Part shown: positions 1 to 8,533 of the stretch, piece by piece | How positions within the stretch are numbered: position 1 is the stretch's first letter | How the letters are laid out: each line of letters starts with the position of its first letter | NCBI GenBank assembly: GCA_965246785.1 | Contig: CBDFFM010000005.1 | Location: 186,001-250,000, forward strand | DNA length: 64,000 nucleotides | DNA from: UBA1952 sp965246785 | GTDB lineage: Bacteria; Bacteroidota; Bacteroidia; Chitinophagales; Chitinophagaceae | Reading direction: 5' to 3' | Position numbers and translations under genes: made by a program | Notes under the pieces: generated by a model | What the model was told of the DNA's origin: nothing | Seen by the model: only the letters and a program-made list of their open reading frames with translations | Databases searched by the model: none

Positions 1-1
1 T

Positions 2-712
2 ACTGATATAAAACGGGTTTCAAGACTTACCGCGATTATTGCGCAGCTACAGGCAAGGCGGCTTGTGACGGCGCCACAGCTTTCCGCGAAATTCGGCGTA
101 AGCCTGCGCACCATATACCGCGACATGCGGGCGCTGGAAGAGGCCGGAATACCCATCCTTATGATAGACGGGAAAGGCTATTCCCTGATGGAAGGATATA
201 AGCTCCCGCCGGTAATGTTCACGGGAGAGGAAGCGGCTGCCTTGATTACGGCAGAACAGCTTGCTTCTCACAACGCAGACCAGACGTATGCTGCTGTTAT
301 ACTGAGTGCTGTGAATAAAATCAAAGCGGTATTGCATTCAACAACAAAAGACAAAACCGAACTATTATCCGCCCGGATTGCGGTGAGCCCGATGATAGAG
401 AAGCGCGGGGTCACCAGTAATTCGCTCACTATCATCCAGCAGGCGCTTACCAATTTCAGGGTGCTCAATATTCGCTACCAATCTGCTGGAAAAGAGGAAG
501 AAACCGCCCGTCCCGTAGAGCCATTCGCGCTGTATTATTGTCAGGATGAAAGCTGGGCGCTCATTGCCTGGTGCAGGCTGAGGGCGGATTTCAGAATGTT
601 CCGGCTGGATAGAATACGCCATCTGGAACTGACTCAACTGGAATTTGCCCCGCACCGGATTACACTCAAAGAATACCTGGCCGAAAAGGTAAAAAACTTT
701 CAGCACCCCTGA
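2..712 (+). CDS. YafY-like HTH/WYL transcriptional regulator (5' partial)
   Basis: The reading frame is open to the window edge, so the true start lies upstream; 236 residues are visible. The first ~60 residues are a winged-helix DNA-binding domain of the DeoR/YafY type (SRLTAIIAQLQARRLVTAPQ, then LSAKFGVSLRTIYRDMRALE), with the recognition helix at VSLRTIYRDM. The second half holds a WYL domain (PVEPFALYYCQDESWALIAW), where the usual W-Y-L is W-A-L, ending in FRMFRLDRIRHLEL. Such proteins are cytoplasmic one-component regulators whose WYL domain is thought to bind a ligand or nucleic acid. The VOC gene 56 bases downstream may be a target or co-transcribed partner, which is inference. A GTG at 65 could be read as a start but would cut the HTH in half, so it is not used. 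Confidence 0.9.
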   Translation, partial: TDIKRVSRLTAIIAQLQARRLVTAPQLSAKFGVSLRTIYRDMRALEEAGIPILMIDGKGYSLMEGYKLPPVMFTGEEAAALITAEQLASHNADQTYAAVILSAVNKIKAVLHSTTKDKTELLSARIAVSPMIEKRGVTSNSLTIIQQALTNFRVLNIRYQSAGKEEETARPVEPFALYYCQDESWALIAWCRLRADFRMFRLDRIRHLELTQLEFAPHRITLKEYLAEKVKNFQHP

Positions 713-768
713 CATACCCTTGTCCTGAGCGGGCTGCACTTTTGCACCTACAAAACAAACAGTAGCTT

Positions 769-1185
769 ATGAATCTCGTTTCCGTCAGAATCATCACAAC
801 AGACGTCCGCAAGTTGGCCGCATTTTATGAGCGGGTGACCGGGCAATTCGCCGTACAGTACACCGAAGACTTCGCTGAGGTGCAAACCGGCTGCGCAACA
901 CTTGCAATCGGAAGCACCAGAACGCTACAGCTATTTGGCGGGGACGAAGTAGCGGCTGCGGCGCAAAACCGTACAGCAATCATTGAGTTCATAGTAAAAG
1001 ATGTTGATGAAGACTATGAGCGGCTCGGCGGCATGCTACAATCCTGCCTTGTACAAAAGCCGACTACCATGCCCTGGGGTAACAGGTCTTTGCTGTTCCG
1101 CGACCCGGATGGCAATCTGGTCAATTTCTTTACGCCGGTGTCGGCGGAAGCTATTCAGAAGTTTAGTGGGAAGATGGATTTGTAG
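769..1185 (+). CDS. VOC (glyoxalase/dioxygenase fold) family protein
   Basis: 138 residues, the usual length of a single VOC domain protein. It begins VSVRIITTDVRKLAAFYERV, the typical first beta-alpha unit, and ends with LLFRDPDGNLVNFFTPV, the signature second half with the metal-position glutamate replaced (NLVNFF). The fold covers glyoxalase I, bleomycin-resistance and extradiol dioxygenase proteins; substrate cannot be read from sequence. A box CACTTTTG at 737-744, near the Bacteroidota -7 consensus, lies 24 bases before the ATG. It follows the WYL regulator in the same orientation with a 56-base gap. Confidence 0.88.
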   Translation: MNLVSVRIITTDVRKLAAFYERVTGQFAVQYTEDFAEVQTGCATLAIGSTRTLQLFGGDEVAAAAQNRTAIIEFIVKDVDEDYERLGGMLQSCLVQKPTTMPWGNRSLLFRDPDGNLVNFFTPVSAEAIQKFSGKMDL

Positions 1186-1271
1186 CGGGCCATAGCGTTG
1201 CTCAACCTGGTGTTATAACATACCCGATACTGAAACTGTTTCGTGTATGCGGCAGGTTATCAAATCCTGCA

Positions 1272-1487
1272 CTACCAGGGACAACTTGCCGGTTCTTGAA
1301 AATATTCTTCGCTGAAGAAATCGCCGGTTGGCCCATCCTAGCCGATGAGTGCGTATTTGGCAATCCGTTGCGCGGCCTGCTGCGGGGTGCTGGTTCCTTG
1401 ATGGCCGGTGAAGTCGGTCTGCGCAATGTACTGGAAGTAATAGTAAGAAAGGCGGTGTGGGCCGCTCAGCGTCTGCACCACATCACC
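1272..1487 (-). pseudogene. Decayed short-chain dehydrogenase (SDR) C-terminal remnant
   Basis: On the minus strand, from 1418 down to 1272, the translation reads TDFTGHQGTSTPQQAAQRIA and then a DGPTGDFFSE...CPW ending. This is the C-terminal signature of carbonyl-reductase-like SDRs, where xDGPTGxFF precedes a final PW. An in-frame TAG at 1338-1340 sits where the family usually has a residue before DGPTG. No Rossmann GxxxGxG motif was found upstream, and the upstream sequence falls into short overlapping frames, so this is a fragment. The frame stays open to about 1487, but the part above 1418 does not look like SDR. Confidence 0.5.
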
Positions 1488-2233
1488 GGCAATGGGATAG
1501 CGCAATCCTCATTGAAGGCAATGGCCACTGTATCGTGGTGCCTTATCCGGTTCAATAGTCCTTTGGTCTCGTTCATAGCTCAGCATATCTGTGGGCGAAG
1601 GTGGCAAAAGAACCTGACGGTAGGACGTATCGCGATAACCCAAGGATGCGCTTATCCGGCATCTTTGCTTTCGGGGGCTTTATAAAAATCGGGATGCAAG
1701 CTTGCCTGTGCTACCGGTTCATACTTAGCCGATAATCTTGTGCACGATACCAACAATGGATCCCATTCTCCTTCAAAATAGAAATAGGTAGTTCTTCCTA
1801 TGCCGGCTCTGGTATAGTAATGGCGCATATTGCCACTTACCAATGTGCTGATTTGCTTTCAACATTGTCATCTTCGGCAAAGTCTTCCCCTTCGTTAAAG
1901 ACGACGGCGTTACGCCGGCCTTCAGCAATTCGCACTCCGTGTAGATAAAATGGGGCGAACCGCTAGAGATCCTGCTGAAGCATCTGCCAGCCTCGTTTAG
2001 GGATAAATCCAATTCAGCGAGCGCCATTGATAGGAGTCGGTCTGGAATATGGTCAAGCATCAGACAACCCACTTTTGACTTTCAAAACGTGCCTTGCATA
2101 GTAGAGGATATTCTTTGAGAGGTAAATACAATATGCCATCTACCAAGCAACGCACCCAAATGTTGTACCTATGTTGTACCTACCCTAAAAACAAAAGCGG
2201 CCTTCAATCGCTGAAAGCCGCTCTGGTATTGGG
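1488..2233. other. Long stretch without an intact gene, probably decayed coding DNA
   Basis: About 750 bases with no frame that looks like a functional gene. Minus-strand frames of 60-100 codons overlap and switch phase (for example around 1773-1850), as expected of degenerated genes. I recognise no family in the fragments. The last ~70 bases lead into the tRNA on the minus strand. Confidence 0.45.
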
Positions 2234-2306
<73 letters not shown>

Positions 2307-2358
2307 CGGAAGGGCTGCAAATATAGCCGCCCAAACTATTCCCGCCAATAAAACGTTG

Positions 2359-2366
2359 TAGCTTTA
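2359..2366 (+). promoter_or_regulatory. -7 box TAGCTTTA
   Basis: Matches the Bacteroidota TAnnTTTG consensus except the last base, three bases before the ATG at 2370, implying a nearly leaderless transcript. Confidence 0.5.
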
Positions 2367-2369
2367 AGT

Positions 2370-2570
2370 ATGGAGCAGCACAATTATCCAACCAGCCAGC
2401 GGACAGGCATCTGGAATCAGGTAAAGCAATATCTCTTCCTGAAAAAGCGCGACCCGAATGAGCCGCGCAACGTCAACATCTTCCTGATGCACGGCATGAA
2501 CCGCATCTCCATTGTGGTGTTCCTGATTGCCATTATTATTCTTATTGTACGCGCGTTCACGCGACATTAA
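2370..2570 (+). CDS. Small single-pass membrane protein, possibly DUF6728
   Basis: 66 residues. A basic, proline-containing N-terminal half (FLKKRDPNEPRNVNIFLMHG) precedes one hydrophobic segment at about residues 45-62 (ISIVVFLIAIIILIV), ending in a short basic tail. The layout resembles the small Bacteroidota family I remember as DUF6728, but I cannot confirm this. A -7-like box sits just upstream. The stop codon overlaps that of the convergent oxidoreductase gene (TTAA at 2567-2570), supporting both ends. Function unknown. Confidence 0.75.
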   Translation: MEQHNYPTSQRTGIWNQVKQYLFLKKRDPNEPRNVNIFLMHGMNRISIVVFLIAIIILIVRAFTRH

Positions 2571-4102
2571 TCGCCATCCAATTCTTCCCAAAGCAGCGCT
2601 GTCAGGCCGTGGCGGGCGGGCCCGGTTATCATTTCGCCTTGTGGCGTGTAGCGTGCGCCGTGGCAGGGGCAATCCCAGCTCCGTTCCGCGCTGTTCCAGC
2701 CTACGATGCACTTTGCGTGCGGACAAACCGGGTCAACGGCAAACACCTTTCCTGCATCGTCCTTATACAAGGCTACTTTTTTACCTTCCCAATCCGCCAA
2801 AGTGGCTTCGCCTGCAGCTAATTCGGAAAGCATGCTGATTTTCTGATAAGAAAACCGCTTGCCCACAAATTGGCTCACCACATCCAGATTCTCCTTTACG
2901 AAATCTGCGAAGCCTGCAATCGGCTTTATCCGTGACGGCTTCAGCAAATCGGCGTACGGATTCTCCTTGCCCAGAATCGCATCCGAAATCATCGCGCCTG
3001 CAAGCGTGCCGTAGATGAGGCCGTTTCCTCCATAACCTGTGCCGGTGTATGTGCCCTCGTCCGCGCCGGGCACATGCCCGATGTAGGGTAAGCCGTCCGA
3101 GGCGTTCCAGTATTGCGACGACCAGCGGTAATCTACCGAGGCCACATCAAAATGCTTCTTCACAAAGGCCTCCAGCTCCGTAAAGCAGCGTTCCGAATTT
3201 TCACCGTGACCGGTTTTGTGGTCAAATCCTCCGGCTATCAGATAACGCCTGCCATCTACTTCCTGCGTGCGGAAGTAGTTGTACGGGTCTTTCATATCAT
3301 AGGCGAGACCCTGCGGATAATCTTCATTGCTCAGCTGGCAAGCTATCGCGTAGCTGCGATACGGCGCGCAGCGGAAATGCAGCAGATTAATGCCCTGTGG
3401 AATCTGCGTTGCATACACCAGTGTCTTTCCCTTGATGCTGCCCAACGATGTTTCCACCGCATATTCCTGGTTCTTAAACTCCACCTTGCTCACCACGCAA
3501 CTATGCAGCAGCACGCCGCCCGCCGTCTCATACGCCTTCGCCAATCCATCCAGATAGCGCGTGGCATGAAACTGCGCCTGACGCTCAAAGCGCGCCGCCT
3601 TTACAAAAGGCAGCGGCACCGGCACGCTGTCGCTATATCCCGCCTCTGCGCCTGCGCGCGTTGCGCCTTCCACAATCTTCTCCAGGTCTTTCTCCTCCTT
3701 ATCATCCTGCGCCAGGAGGTAGCCCGGCTGGTAAGAAAAGCCGCAGTCAATGCCATACTTCCCGATCAATCCCTCAATCCGCTCAATGCTCTCCCGCGCC
3801 GAGCTGTGCAGGAGCTTCGCGCCTTCCGCGCCGAAGTCGCTTTCCACCACGTCGTAGGTGGCGTCCATCATGGTGTTGAGGTGCGCCGTGGTGCCGCTCG
3901 TTGTTCCGAAGCCGAGGTTGTGCACTTCCGCAATGATGCATTTTTTACCCTGCTCCTGGAGCAGCAGCGCCGTGGTGAGGCCGGTAATGCCCGCGCCTAC
4001 AATGATGGCGTCGTACACCGTCTCTGGGCTCCAGCTGTTTTGGGGTTGATGCTCCGGGCCCGTAGCTTGCCACAGGCTGGTAGTTTGTCCGTCTCTGTTC
4101 AT
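2567..4102 (-). CDS. FAD-dependent oxidoreductase with C-terminal Rieske [2Fe-2S] domain
   Basis: 511 residues from the ATG at 4102. This start places the dinucleotide motif GAGITG at about residues 36-41, as expected; a longer frame upstream adds unconserved residues. The N-terminal part is a DAO-type FAD domain (VYDAIIVGAGITGLTTALLL). The C-terminal ~70 residues form a Rieske domain with both ligand pairs, CPHAKC near residue 460 and CPCHGA near residue 478. The arrangement matches Bacteroidota 'FAD-dependent oxidoreductase/Rieske' proteins of about 510 residues. The substrate is unknown; the iron-sulphur centre suggests electron transfer to or from the flavin. It lies downstream of pdxA on the same strand, separated by a palindrome. 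Confidence 0.9.
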   Translation of the reverse strand: MNRDGQTTSLWQATGPEHQPQNSWSPETVYDAIIVGAGITGLTTALLLQEQGKKCIIAEVHNLGFGTTSGTTAHLNTMMDATYDVVESDFGAEGAKLLHSSARESIERIEGLIGKYGIDCGFSYQPGYLLAQDDKEEKDLEKIVEGATRAGAEAGYSDSVPVPLPFVKAARFERQAQFHATRYLDGLAKAYETAGGVLLHSCVVSKVEFKNQEYAVETSLGSIKGKTLVYATQIPQGINLLHFRCAPYRSYAIACQLSNEDYPQGLAYDMKDPYNYFRTQEVDGRRYLIAGGFDHKTGHGENSERCFTELEAFVKKHFDVASVDYRWSSQYWNASDGLPYIGHVPGADEGTYTGTGYGGNGLIYGTLAGAMISDAILGKENPYADLLKPSRIKPIAGFADFVKENLDVVSQFVGKRFSYQKISMLSELAAGEATLADWEGKKVALYKDDAGKVFAVDPVCPHAKCIVGWNSAERSWDCPCHGARYTPQGEMITGPARHGLTALLWEELDGD

Positions 4103-4173
4103 GGAAAGGAGGCGCTTTGGTGCGCACAAGGGCATCCCAATAAAATGAGGCCACGTTTTTTCCTGCACGTGAC

Positions 4174-4214
4174 GGAACCTGTCAGACCTCCCGCTGGTCG
4201 GTCAGACCGGTTCC
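4174..4214. repeat. Palindromic intergenic repeat abutting the pdxA stop codon
   Basis: GGAACC (4174-4179) and GGTTCC (4209-4214) close a structure containing GACC/GGTC inner arms and two direct copies of GTCAGACC. Its end overlaps the TAG stop of pdxA (4214-4216). It could act as a transcript 3' end but lacks a T-run. Confidence 0.6.
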
Positions 4215-5269
4215 TAATGCCGCTCCCGCTGCTGCTTCCCCCTTTGAAGTGGATTCGCTGTAGCCTCCGCATACTCCTTCCTATTGCGCAGCAAATCAAT
4301 AGCCGCAAACACCGCCTCCCTAAACGACGACGGATCCGCCATATCCTTCCCCGCAATATCAAACGCCGTCCCGTGGTCAGGTGACGTACGAATCACCGGC
4401 AGGCCGGCTGTATAATTTATTCCTTCCCCCGCCGCAATCGTCTTAAACGGTATCAGCCCCTGGTCATGATACATCGCCAGCACCGCATCAAACTCCGCAT
4501 AGCTCCTCCGCGCAAAAAACGCATCCGCCCCATACGGCCCGTACACCAGCCAGCCCTTGCCCTGCAACTCCTCCACCGCCGGCTTAATCACATCCAGTTC
4601 CTCCCTCCCGATATGCCCCTCATCGCCCGCGTGCGGATTCAATCCCAGCACCGCAATCCGCGGCTTGTCAATCCCGAAATCCCGCACCAGCGCATCCTTT
4701 ATAATGTGCAGCTTGCTCAGCAAAAGCTCTTTCGTAATCATCCCCGACACCTGCGCCACCGGCACATGCTCTGTAGCCAGCCCCACCCGCAGCGCACCGC
4801 TATACAGCAGCATCACCACATCCTTTGCCCCAAAAGCCTCCTTCAGATACGGCGTATGCCCCGTGTACGGAAAATCCGCCACCCGCGTATTGCCCTTATG
4901 CAGCGGCGCCGTCACCAGCGCATCCACCTGCCCGTCCTTCAGGCACTGCACAGCCACCATCAGGGAGCGCACCGCATACTTCCCGCCGGTCTCCGTCAGC
5001 ACCCCCGGCTGCATCGCCACATCATCTTCCCAGCAGCTAAACACATTCACCCCATTCGCGTCCAGCGACCCGAAATCCTTCACCACCTTAAACGGGAACT
5101 GCACCTCCTCCAGCCCCTTCCGCGCCGCCTCCATCAGCTTCGCCGATGCAAAAATGACCGGCGTACACAGCTCCGCCATCCGCGGGTCGGCAAACGTCTT
5201 CACCACCACCTCAGGGCCCACGCCGTTAATGTCGCCTATAGAAATACCAATCCGGGGTTTATCGCTCAT
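4214..5269 (-). CDS. pdxA: 4-hydroxythreonine-4-phosphate dehydrogenase PdxA
   Basis: 351 residues, slightly longer than the ~330 typical. PdxA oxidises 4-phosphohydroxy-L-threonine with NAD; the product condenses with 1-deoxyxylulose phosphate in the DXP-dependent pyridoxal phosphate route. The start motif GDINGVGPE, the substrate/metal segment GHTPYL, NPHAGDEG, YHDQGLIPFK and the closing RTSPDHGTAFDIAG are all present and in order. The three metal-binding histidines sit in GHT, YHDQG and PDHG. The start at 5269 is supported by a -7 box at 5275-5282. Confidence 0.97.
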   Translation of the reverse strand: MSDKPRIGISIGDINGVGPEVVVKTFADPRMAELCTPVIFASAKLMEAARKGLEEVQFPFKVVKDFGSLDANGVNVFSCWEDDVAMQPGVLTETGGKYAVRSLMVAVQCLKDGQVDALVTAPLHKGNTRVADFPYTGHTPYLKEAFGAKDVVMLLYSGALRVGLATEHVPVAQVSGMITKELLLSKLHIIKDALVRDFGIDKPRIAVLGLNPHAGDEGHIGREELDVIKPAVEELQGKGWLVYGPYGADAFFARRSYAEFDAVLAMYHDQGLIPFKTIAAGEGINYTAGLPVIRTSPDHGTAFDIAGKDMADPSSFREAVFAAIDLLRNRKEYAEATANPLQRGKQQRERH

Positions 5270-5274
5270 GGGCG

Positions 5275-5282
5275 TAAAAGTA
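5275..5282 (-). promoter_or_regulatory. -7 box of pdxA (TACTTTTA)
   Basis: Reads TACTTTTA on the minus strand, a one-base variant of TAnnTTTG, five bases from the pdxA ATG. Confidence 0.5.
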
Positions 5283-5307
5283 AGTGGGGAAAGTTTTTGG
5301 CCGCCGC

Positions 5308-5374
5308 CGTTCCGTTCGCTCCCTGTCTTCCGTTGCGTCGCACACTGAAGGGTTCGTCAGTCTATTAAGCTTTT
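5308..5374 (+). repeat. Dispersed ~67-bp repeat, copy 1
   Basis: Shares CGTTGCGTCGCAC and AGGGTTCGTCAGTCT with the copy at 15270-15336 in the same order, with a similar GTTCxGTTCGCT start and a CTTTT end. No reading frame explains it. Confidence 0.65.
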
Positions 5375-5400
5375 CCCGGAAGCTGACCATAATCCAACGA

Positions 5401-5430
5401 CTTGTCATCCTGAAACAAGTTCAGGACAAG
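5401..5430. repeat. Hairpin CTTGTC...GACAAG
   Basis: CTTGTCATCCTGAA and TTCAGGACAAG form an 11-bp stem with one bulge and a short loop. The GTCATCCTGAA type of palindrome is common between bacterial genes; no T-run follows. Confidence 0.6.
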
Positions 5431-5493
5431 TTTCTGAAAGAATCTTGCAATCTGTTTACATGCAGAAATGCCTCAGGCAACGGCAAAAAGCCC

Positions 5494-5720
5494 CCGGAGG
5501 CAGCTCGTGAAGGGCCGGAGGACGGGCCGGAGTTCCCGGAGGCGGAGCGGGAGCATTCGGAGGAGGAACTTGAGCGACCGGAGGCCGGGTTTGAGTTTCC
5601 GGAGGGGGAACCTGACTTACCGGAGGACAAACCTGAGTGCGGAGGAGGCCGAACTTGAGTTACCGGAGGGGGAACTTGAGTTACCGGAGGCCGAACTTGA
5701 GCTCAAGTTCCTCCTCCGGA
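5494..5720 (+). repeat. 21-bp tandem repeat (10 units) closed by an inverted copy
   Basis: The word GGAGG recurs at 5496, 5517, 5538, 5559, 5580, 5601, 5622, then with a one-base shift at 5644, 5665 and 5686. The unit consensus is CCGGAGGnnGAACTTGAG plus three bases. The array ends with the same unit inverted (5702-5720), so the last units can fold back on it. In one frame it reads as a heptad of type LPEGELE, but the one-base shift moves the heptads into another frame, and no start signal or family supports a gene. Best called a minisatellite; a former low-complexity coding region is possible. Confidence 0.8.
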
Positions 5721-5813
5721 AGGCCCGGCCCGGCCTCCGGGCAGGCCCAAGATGCTCACGCGCAAAGCCACGCCTCAATCTTGCGCCAGCGGGGGAAGGG
5801 CGAGCGAATATGG

Positions 5814-6083
5814 CTAAGTAGTTAAATCAATTTCTAAAATCCAATCTTCTTGCTCATTAGTCCTTTTATAAAGCCTGAAACCAAATGAGTAGTCTTGCCA
5901 AAGAGTAATTTCATTTTCTGCGTCATACTCAATTGTAAACGCTGTCTCGTCTGTCACAAGTTTATATTCTGCGTGCGAAGTAAGTTCCAATGAAATGGCA
6001 GCTGGCTCAAGCCAAATATATCTGGCCAAGTCTGTCTTATTTCTAAACATCAACTCAACTGACTTCTTTGGATTTGCAGACAC
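5814..6083 (-). CDS. Small hypothetical protein (89 aa)
   Basis: 89 residues from a GTG at 6083; an ATG at residue 12 (MFRNKTDL) is an alternative start. It contains ARYIWLEPAAISLELTS, ITLWQDYSFGFRLYKR and an acidic C-terminus. The mixed beta-strand-like sequence, regular codon use and absence of low complexity suggest a real gene. The WLEP...LEL pattern recalls small immunity-type or housekeeping proteins of Bacteroidota, but I cannot place it. No membrane segment or signal peptide. It is surrounded by repeats and may be part of a mobile patch. Function unknown. Confidence 0.65.
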   Translation of the reverse strand: MSANPKKSVELMFRNKTDLARYIWLEPAAISLELTSHAEYKLVTDETAFTIEYDAENEITLWQDYSFGFRLYKRTNEQEDWILEIDLTT

Positions 6084-6130
6084 GTACTATGAGTTTTGTA
6101 AGATTTGTTATGGTTACGAATATACACCGA

Positions 6131-6312
6131 CGCGAAAAGCCCAATCAAGAACAACAGCCAAATGGTTCCTGTCATTGCGGGCTTGACCCGCAATCCGTTC
6201 CATCAAGGCGGGCACACGGCAGCACCGCTAATCATTAGGCGGATTGCGGGTCTGCTGCCCGCAATGACAGCTAAGATTAAGCTTTTCACTTAGCATCCGC
6301 GAAAAGCCCAAT
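6131..6312. repeat. 100-bp palindrome between 15-bp direct repeats
   Basis: The direct repeat CGCGAAAAGCCCAAT occurs at 6131-6145 and 6298-6312. Between them lies an inverted repeat, arms 6170-6197 and 6240-6269 (TGTCATTGCGGGC...CCCGCAATCCG). Each arm is itself nearly self-complementary through GCGGG/CCCGC. The element has the look of a small non-coding insertion. Confidence 0.75.
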
Positions 6313-6328
6313 AGCCAGACGAACCCCT

Positions 6329-6414
6329 CACTTGCCAAGTCCCGAAGGGAAGACTTGGCAAGTGGAATGGGCAGGTCTTGACTTGGCAAGTCTTTCCTTC
6401 GGACTTGCCAAGTC
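6329..6414. repeat. Two tandem hairpins of the AAGTC/GACTT family
   Basis: CACTTGCCAAGTC (6329-6341) pairs with GACTTGGCAAGTG (6352-6364). GACTTGGCAAGTC (6380-6392) pairs with GACTTGCCAAGTC (6402-6414). Both stems are perfect 13-mers, with loops CCGAAGGGA and TTTCCTTCG that are themselves near complements. They lie just upstream of the ligA promoter. Confidence 0.8.
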
Positions 6415-6433
6415 ATATTGTGGGCGCGCAAGC

Positions 6434-6441
6434 TATTTTTA
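6434..6441 (+). promoter_or_regulatory. -7 box of ligA (TATTTTTA)
   Basis: One mismatch from TAnnTTTG, five bases before the ATG at 6447. It argues for that start over the in-frame ATG at 6378, which lies within the hairpin repeats. Confidence 0.5.
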
Positions 6442-6446
6442 CGCCC

Positions 6447-8528
6447 ATGTACACCCAGGCGCAGGAGCAGCAGCTTTACAACGACGCAAAAGACCTCATC
6501 CAGGCCCCCGATTCCCCGGAGCTCATGCAGCCCCTCGCAGACATCCTCCGCTGGGCCGACTGGCGCTACTACGTCCAGAGCGAGTCCGCCCTCGCCGATT
6601 TTGAGTACGACACCCTCTTCAAAAAGCTGCGCGCGCTGGAAGAAGCCTACCCCGAACAGGTCTCCGCCGACTCGCCCACCCAGCGCGTGGCCAAAGGCCT
6701 CTCCGAGCGATTCCCCAGCGTGCCGCACCTCGTGCCCATGCTCTCGCTGGACAACACCTATAACGCCGACGACCTCAAAGACTGGGACAGAAAGGTGCGG
6801 GCGGGGGCCGGCGAGGGCGTGCCCATCCAATATTGCGTAGAGCCCAAGTACGACGGCGCCTCCATCTCCCTCATCTACGAGGGCGACCGCATGGTGCGCG
6901 GCGCCACCCGCGGCGACGGTGTGATGGGCGAGGAAATCACGCCCAACATCCGGCAAATCCGCGCCATCCCGCTCTCCGCACCCTTCAGCAAAGACGGCGT
7001 AACGCAGATAGAGATTCGCGGCGAGGTGGTGATTCATAAAGAAACCTTTGCCGCTTACAATGCGCAGCGCGCGGCGGAAGGCTTGAGTCCGCTGGCCAAT
7101 CCGCGCAATGCGGCCAGCGGCACACTGCGCATGCTTGACCCAAGCGAGGTGAGCAAGCGGAAGCTGACGGCCATTCTGTATCACGTCTCCGAGGTAGAGG
7201 CTTCGCCAATGCCGGAACAATTGAGCAATCACCATGATTCGCTGCAATGGCTCTACAGCCTCGGCTTCCCGACGCCTGCGAAAGAGCTGCGCCTCTTCAC
7301 CCACATAGACGAGGTAATCGCCTACTGCGCCACCTTTGCCGAGCGCCGCGACGACCTGCCCTTTGAAGTGGACGGCCTCGTCATCAAGGTGAACGACCTC
7401 GCGCTGCAGGAGAAGCTCGGCATGACGAGCCATCACCCGCGCTGGGCGGTGGCGTATAAGCTGGCCGCACGCCAGGCAACCAGCAAGCTGCGGCAGGTCA
7501 TCTTCAACGTAGGCCGCACCGGCAGCGTGACGCCGGTAGCCAAGATTGACCCGGTGCCCATCGGCGGCGTGACGGTCACCTCCCTCTCCCTCTTCAACGA
7601 AGACGTAATCCGCGAGAAAGACGTCCGCATCGGCGACACCGTGCTGGTTGAGCGCGCCGGCGATGTAATTCCCTACATCGTAAAGCCGCTGGCGGAGCTG
7701 CGCGACGGCACGGAGGAAGCAATAGTCTATCCCACGCTCTGCCCGGTATGCGAGCACCCGCTGGAGCGCCCGCAGGATGAAGCCGTGTGGCGCTGCCCCA
7801 ACCTGGCCTGTCCGGCGCAGGTGGTGGAGCGCATCATCCACTTCTGCTCCAAAGACGCGATGGACATCCGCGGCATGGGCGAAAGCCGGGTGAAGGATTT
7901 TTATGAGCGCGGCATCATCACGGATATTCCGAGCCTGTACAATATTGTCTGGGAGCGGGTGAGCGCGCTGGAAGGTTTCGGCGAGAAGTCAGTCACGAAC
8001 CTGCGGAGCGCAATTGAGAAGTCAAAGACACAGCCCCTATCGCGCTTAATCTTCGGCCTCGGCATCCGCCACGTGGGCGAGACCGGTGGCAAAACGCTGG
8101 CAAGCGCCGTAAGCCATATCCGCGAGTTTTATGATTGGGATGAAGAAAAGCTGGCTACGCTGGAAGACGTAGGCCCGAAGGTGGCATCATCAGTAGCAGC
8201 CTTCTTTAAAACAGAAGAGGTGCGAGAAACGATTGATGCGCTGGAAGCGGCTGGCGTGAACCTCGCCAATGCGCACAAAGCGGAGGCGTCGGTTGAAGGC
8301 ATCTTCAGCGGCAAAACCTTCCTCTTCACCGGCACGCTGGAAAAGCTGAAGCGTAGCGAGGCCGAGGCGATGGTAGAAGCGAAGGGCGGCTCTATCCTGG
8401 GCGGCGTAAGCAGCAAGTTGAATTATCTGGTAGTGGGCGCGGACGCGGGCAGCAAGCTGGAGAAGGCGAAGAAGCTGGGGACGGTGGCGGTTTTGAGCGA
8501 GGATGAATTTTTGGGGATGGTGGAGTAG
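6447..8528 (+). CDS. ligA: NAD-dependent DNA ligase LigA
   Basis: 693 residues. It seals nicks during replication and repair using NAD as AMP donor. In order: NAD-binding Ia region (WRYYVQSESALADFEYDTLF), nucleotidyltransferase core with the adenylated lysine in KYDG at 134-137, and the OB-fold. A C4 zinc finger follows (CPVCEHPL...WRCPNLACP), then the helix-hairpin-helix repeats (LEGFGEKSVTNLRSAIE) and a C-terminal BRCT domain (SGKTFLFTGTLEKLKRSEAE). All family parts are present. The start at 6447 places the first conserved block normally; the longer in-frame extension would encode repeat DNA. Confidence 0.97.
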   Translation: MYTQAQEQQLYNDAKDLIQAPDSPELMQPLADILRWADWRYYVQSESALADFEYDTLFKKLRALEEAYPEQVSADSPTQRVAKGLSERFPSVPHLVPMLSLDNTYNADDLKDWDRKVRAGAGEGVPIQYCVEPKYDGASISLIYEGDRMVRGATRGDGVMGEEITPNIRQIRAIPLSAPFSKDGVTQIEIRGEVVIHKETFAAYNAQRAAEGLSPLANPRNAASGTLRMLDPSEVSKRKLTAILYHVSEVEASPMPEQLSNHHDSLQWLYSLGFPTPAKELRLFTHIDEVIAYCATFAERRDDLPFEVDGLVIKVNDLALQEKLGMTSHHPRWAVAYKLAARQATSKLRQVIFNVGRTGSVTPVAKIDPVPIGGVTVTSLSLFNEDVIREKDVRIGDTVLVERAGDVIPYIVKPLAELRDGTEEAIVYPTLCPVCEHPLERPQDEAVWRCPNLACPAQVVERIIHFCSKDAMDIRGMGESRVKDFYERGIITDIPSLYNIVWERVSALEGFGEKSVTNLRSAIEKSKTQPLSRLIFGLGIRHVGETGGKTLASAVSHIREFYDWDEEKLATLEDVGPKVASSVAAFFKTEEVRETIDALEAAGVNLANAHKAEASVEGIFSGKTFLFTGTLEKLKRSEAEAMVEAKGGSILGGVSSKLNYLVVGADAGSKLEKAKKLGTVAVLSEDEFLGMVE

Positions 8529-8533
8529 GGTTT

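Noticed and set aside
1296..1685. 129-codon plus-strand frame
   Set aside because: The opposite strand carries the SDR remnant here; the plus frame has no recognisable features.
3113..4384. 423-codon plus-strand open frame
   Set aside because: Antisense to the FAD/Rieske and pdxA genes; composition is Arg/His-rich and shows no family.
5284..5821. Two overlapping plus-strand frames reading PEGELEL heptads
   Set aside because: The heptads jump between frames at a one-base slip and no start signal is present; described as a repeat.
6228..7841. 537-codon minus-strand open frame
   Set aside because: Antisense to ligA, whose motifs are complete; the frame arises from GC-rich codon bias.
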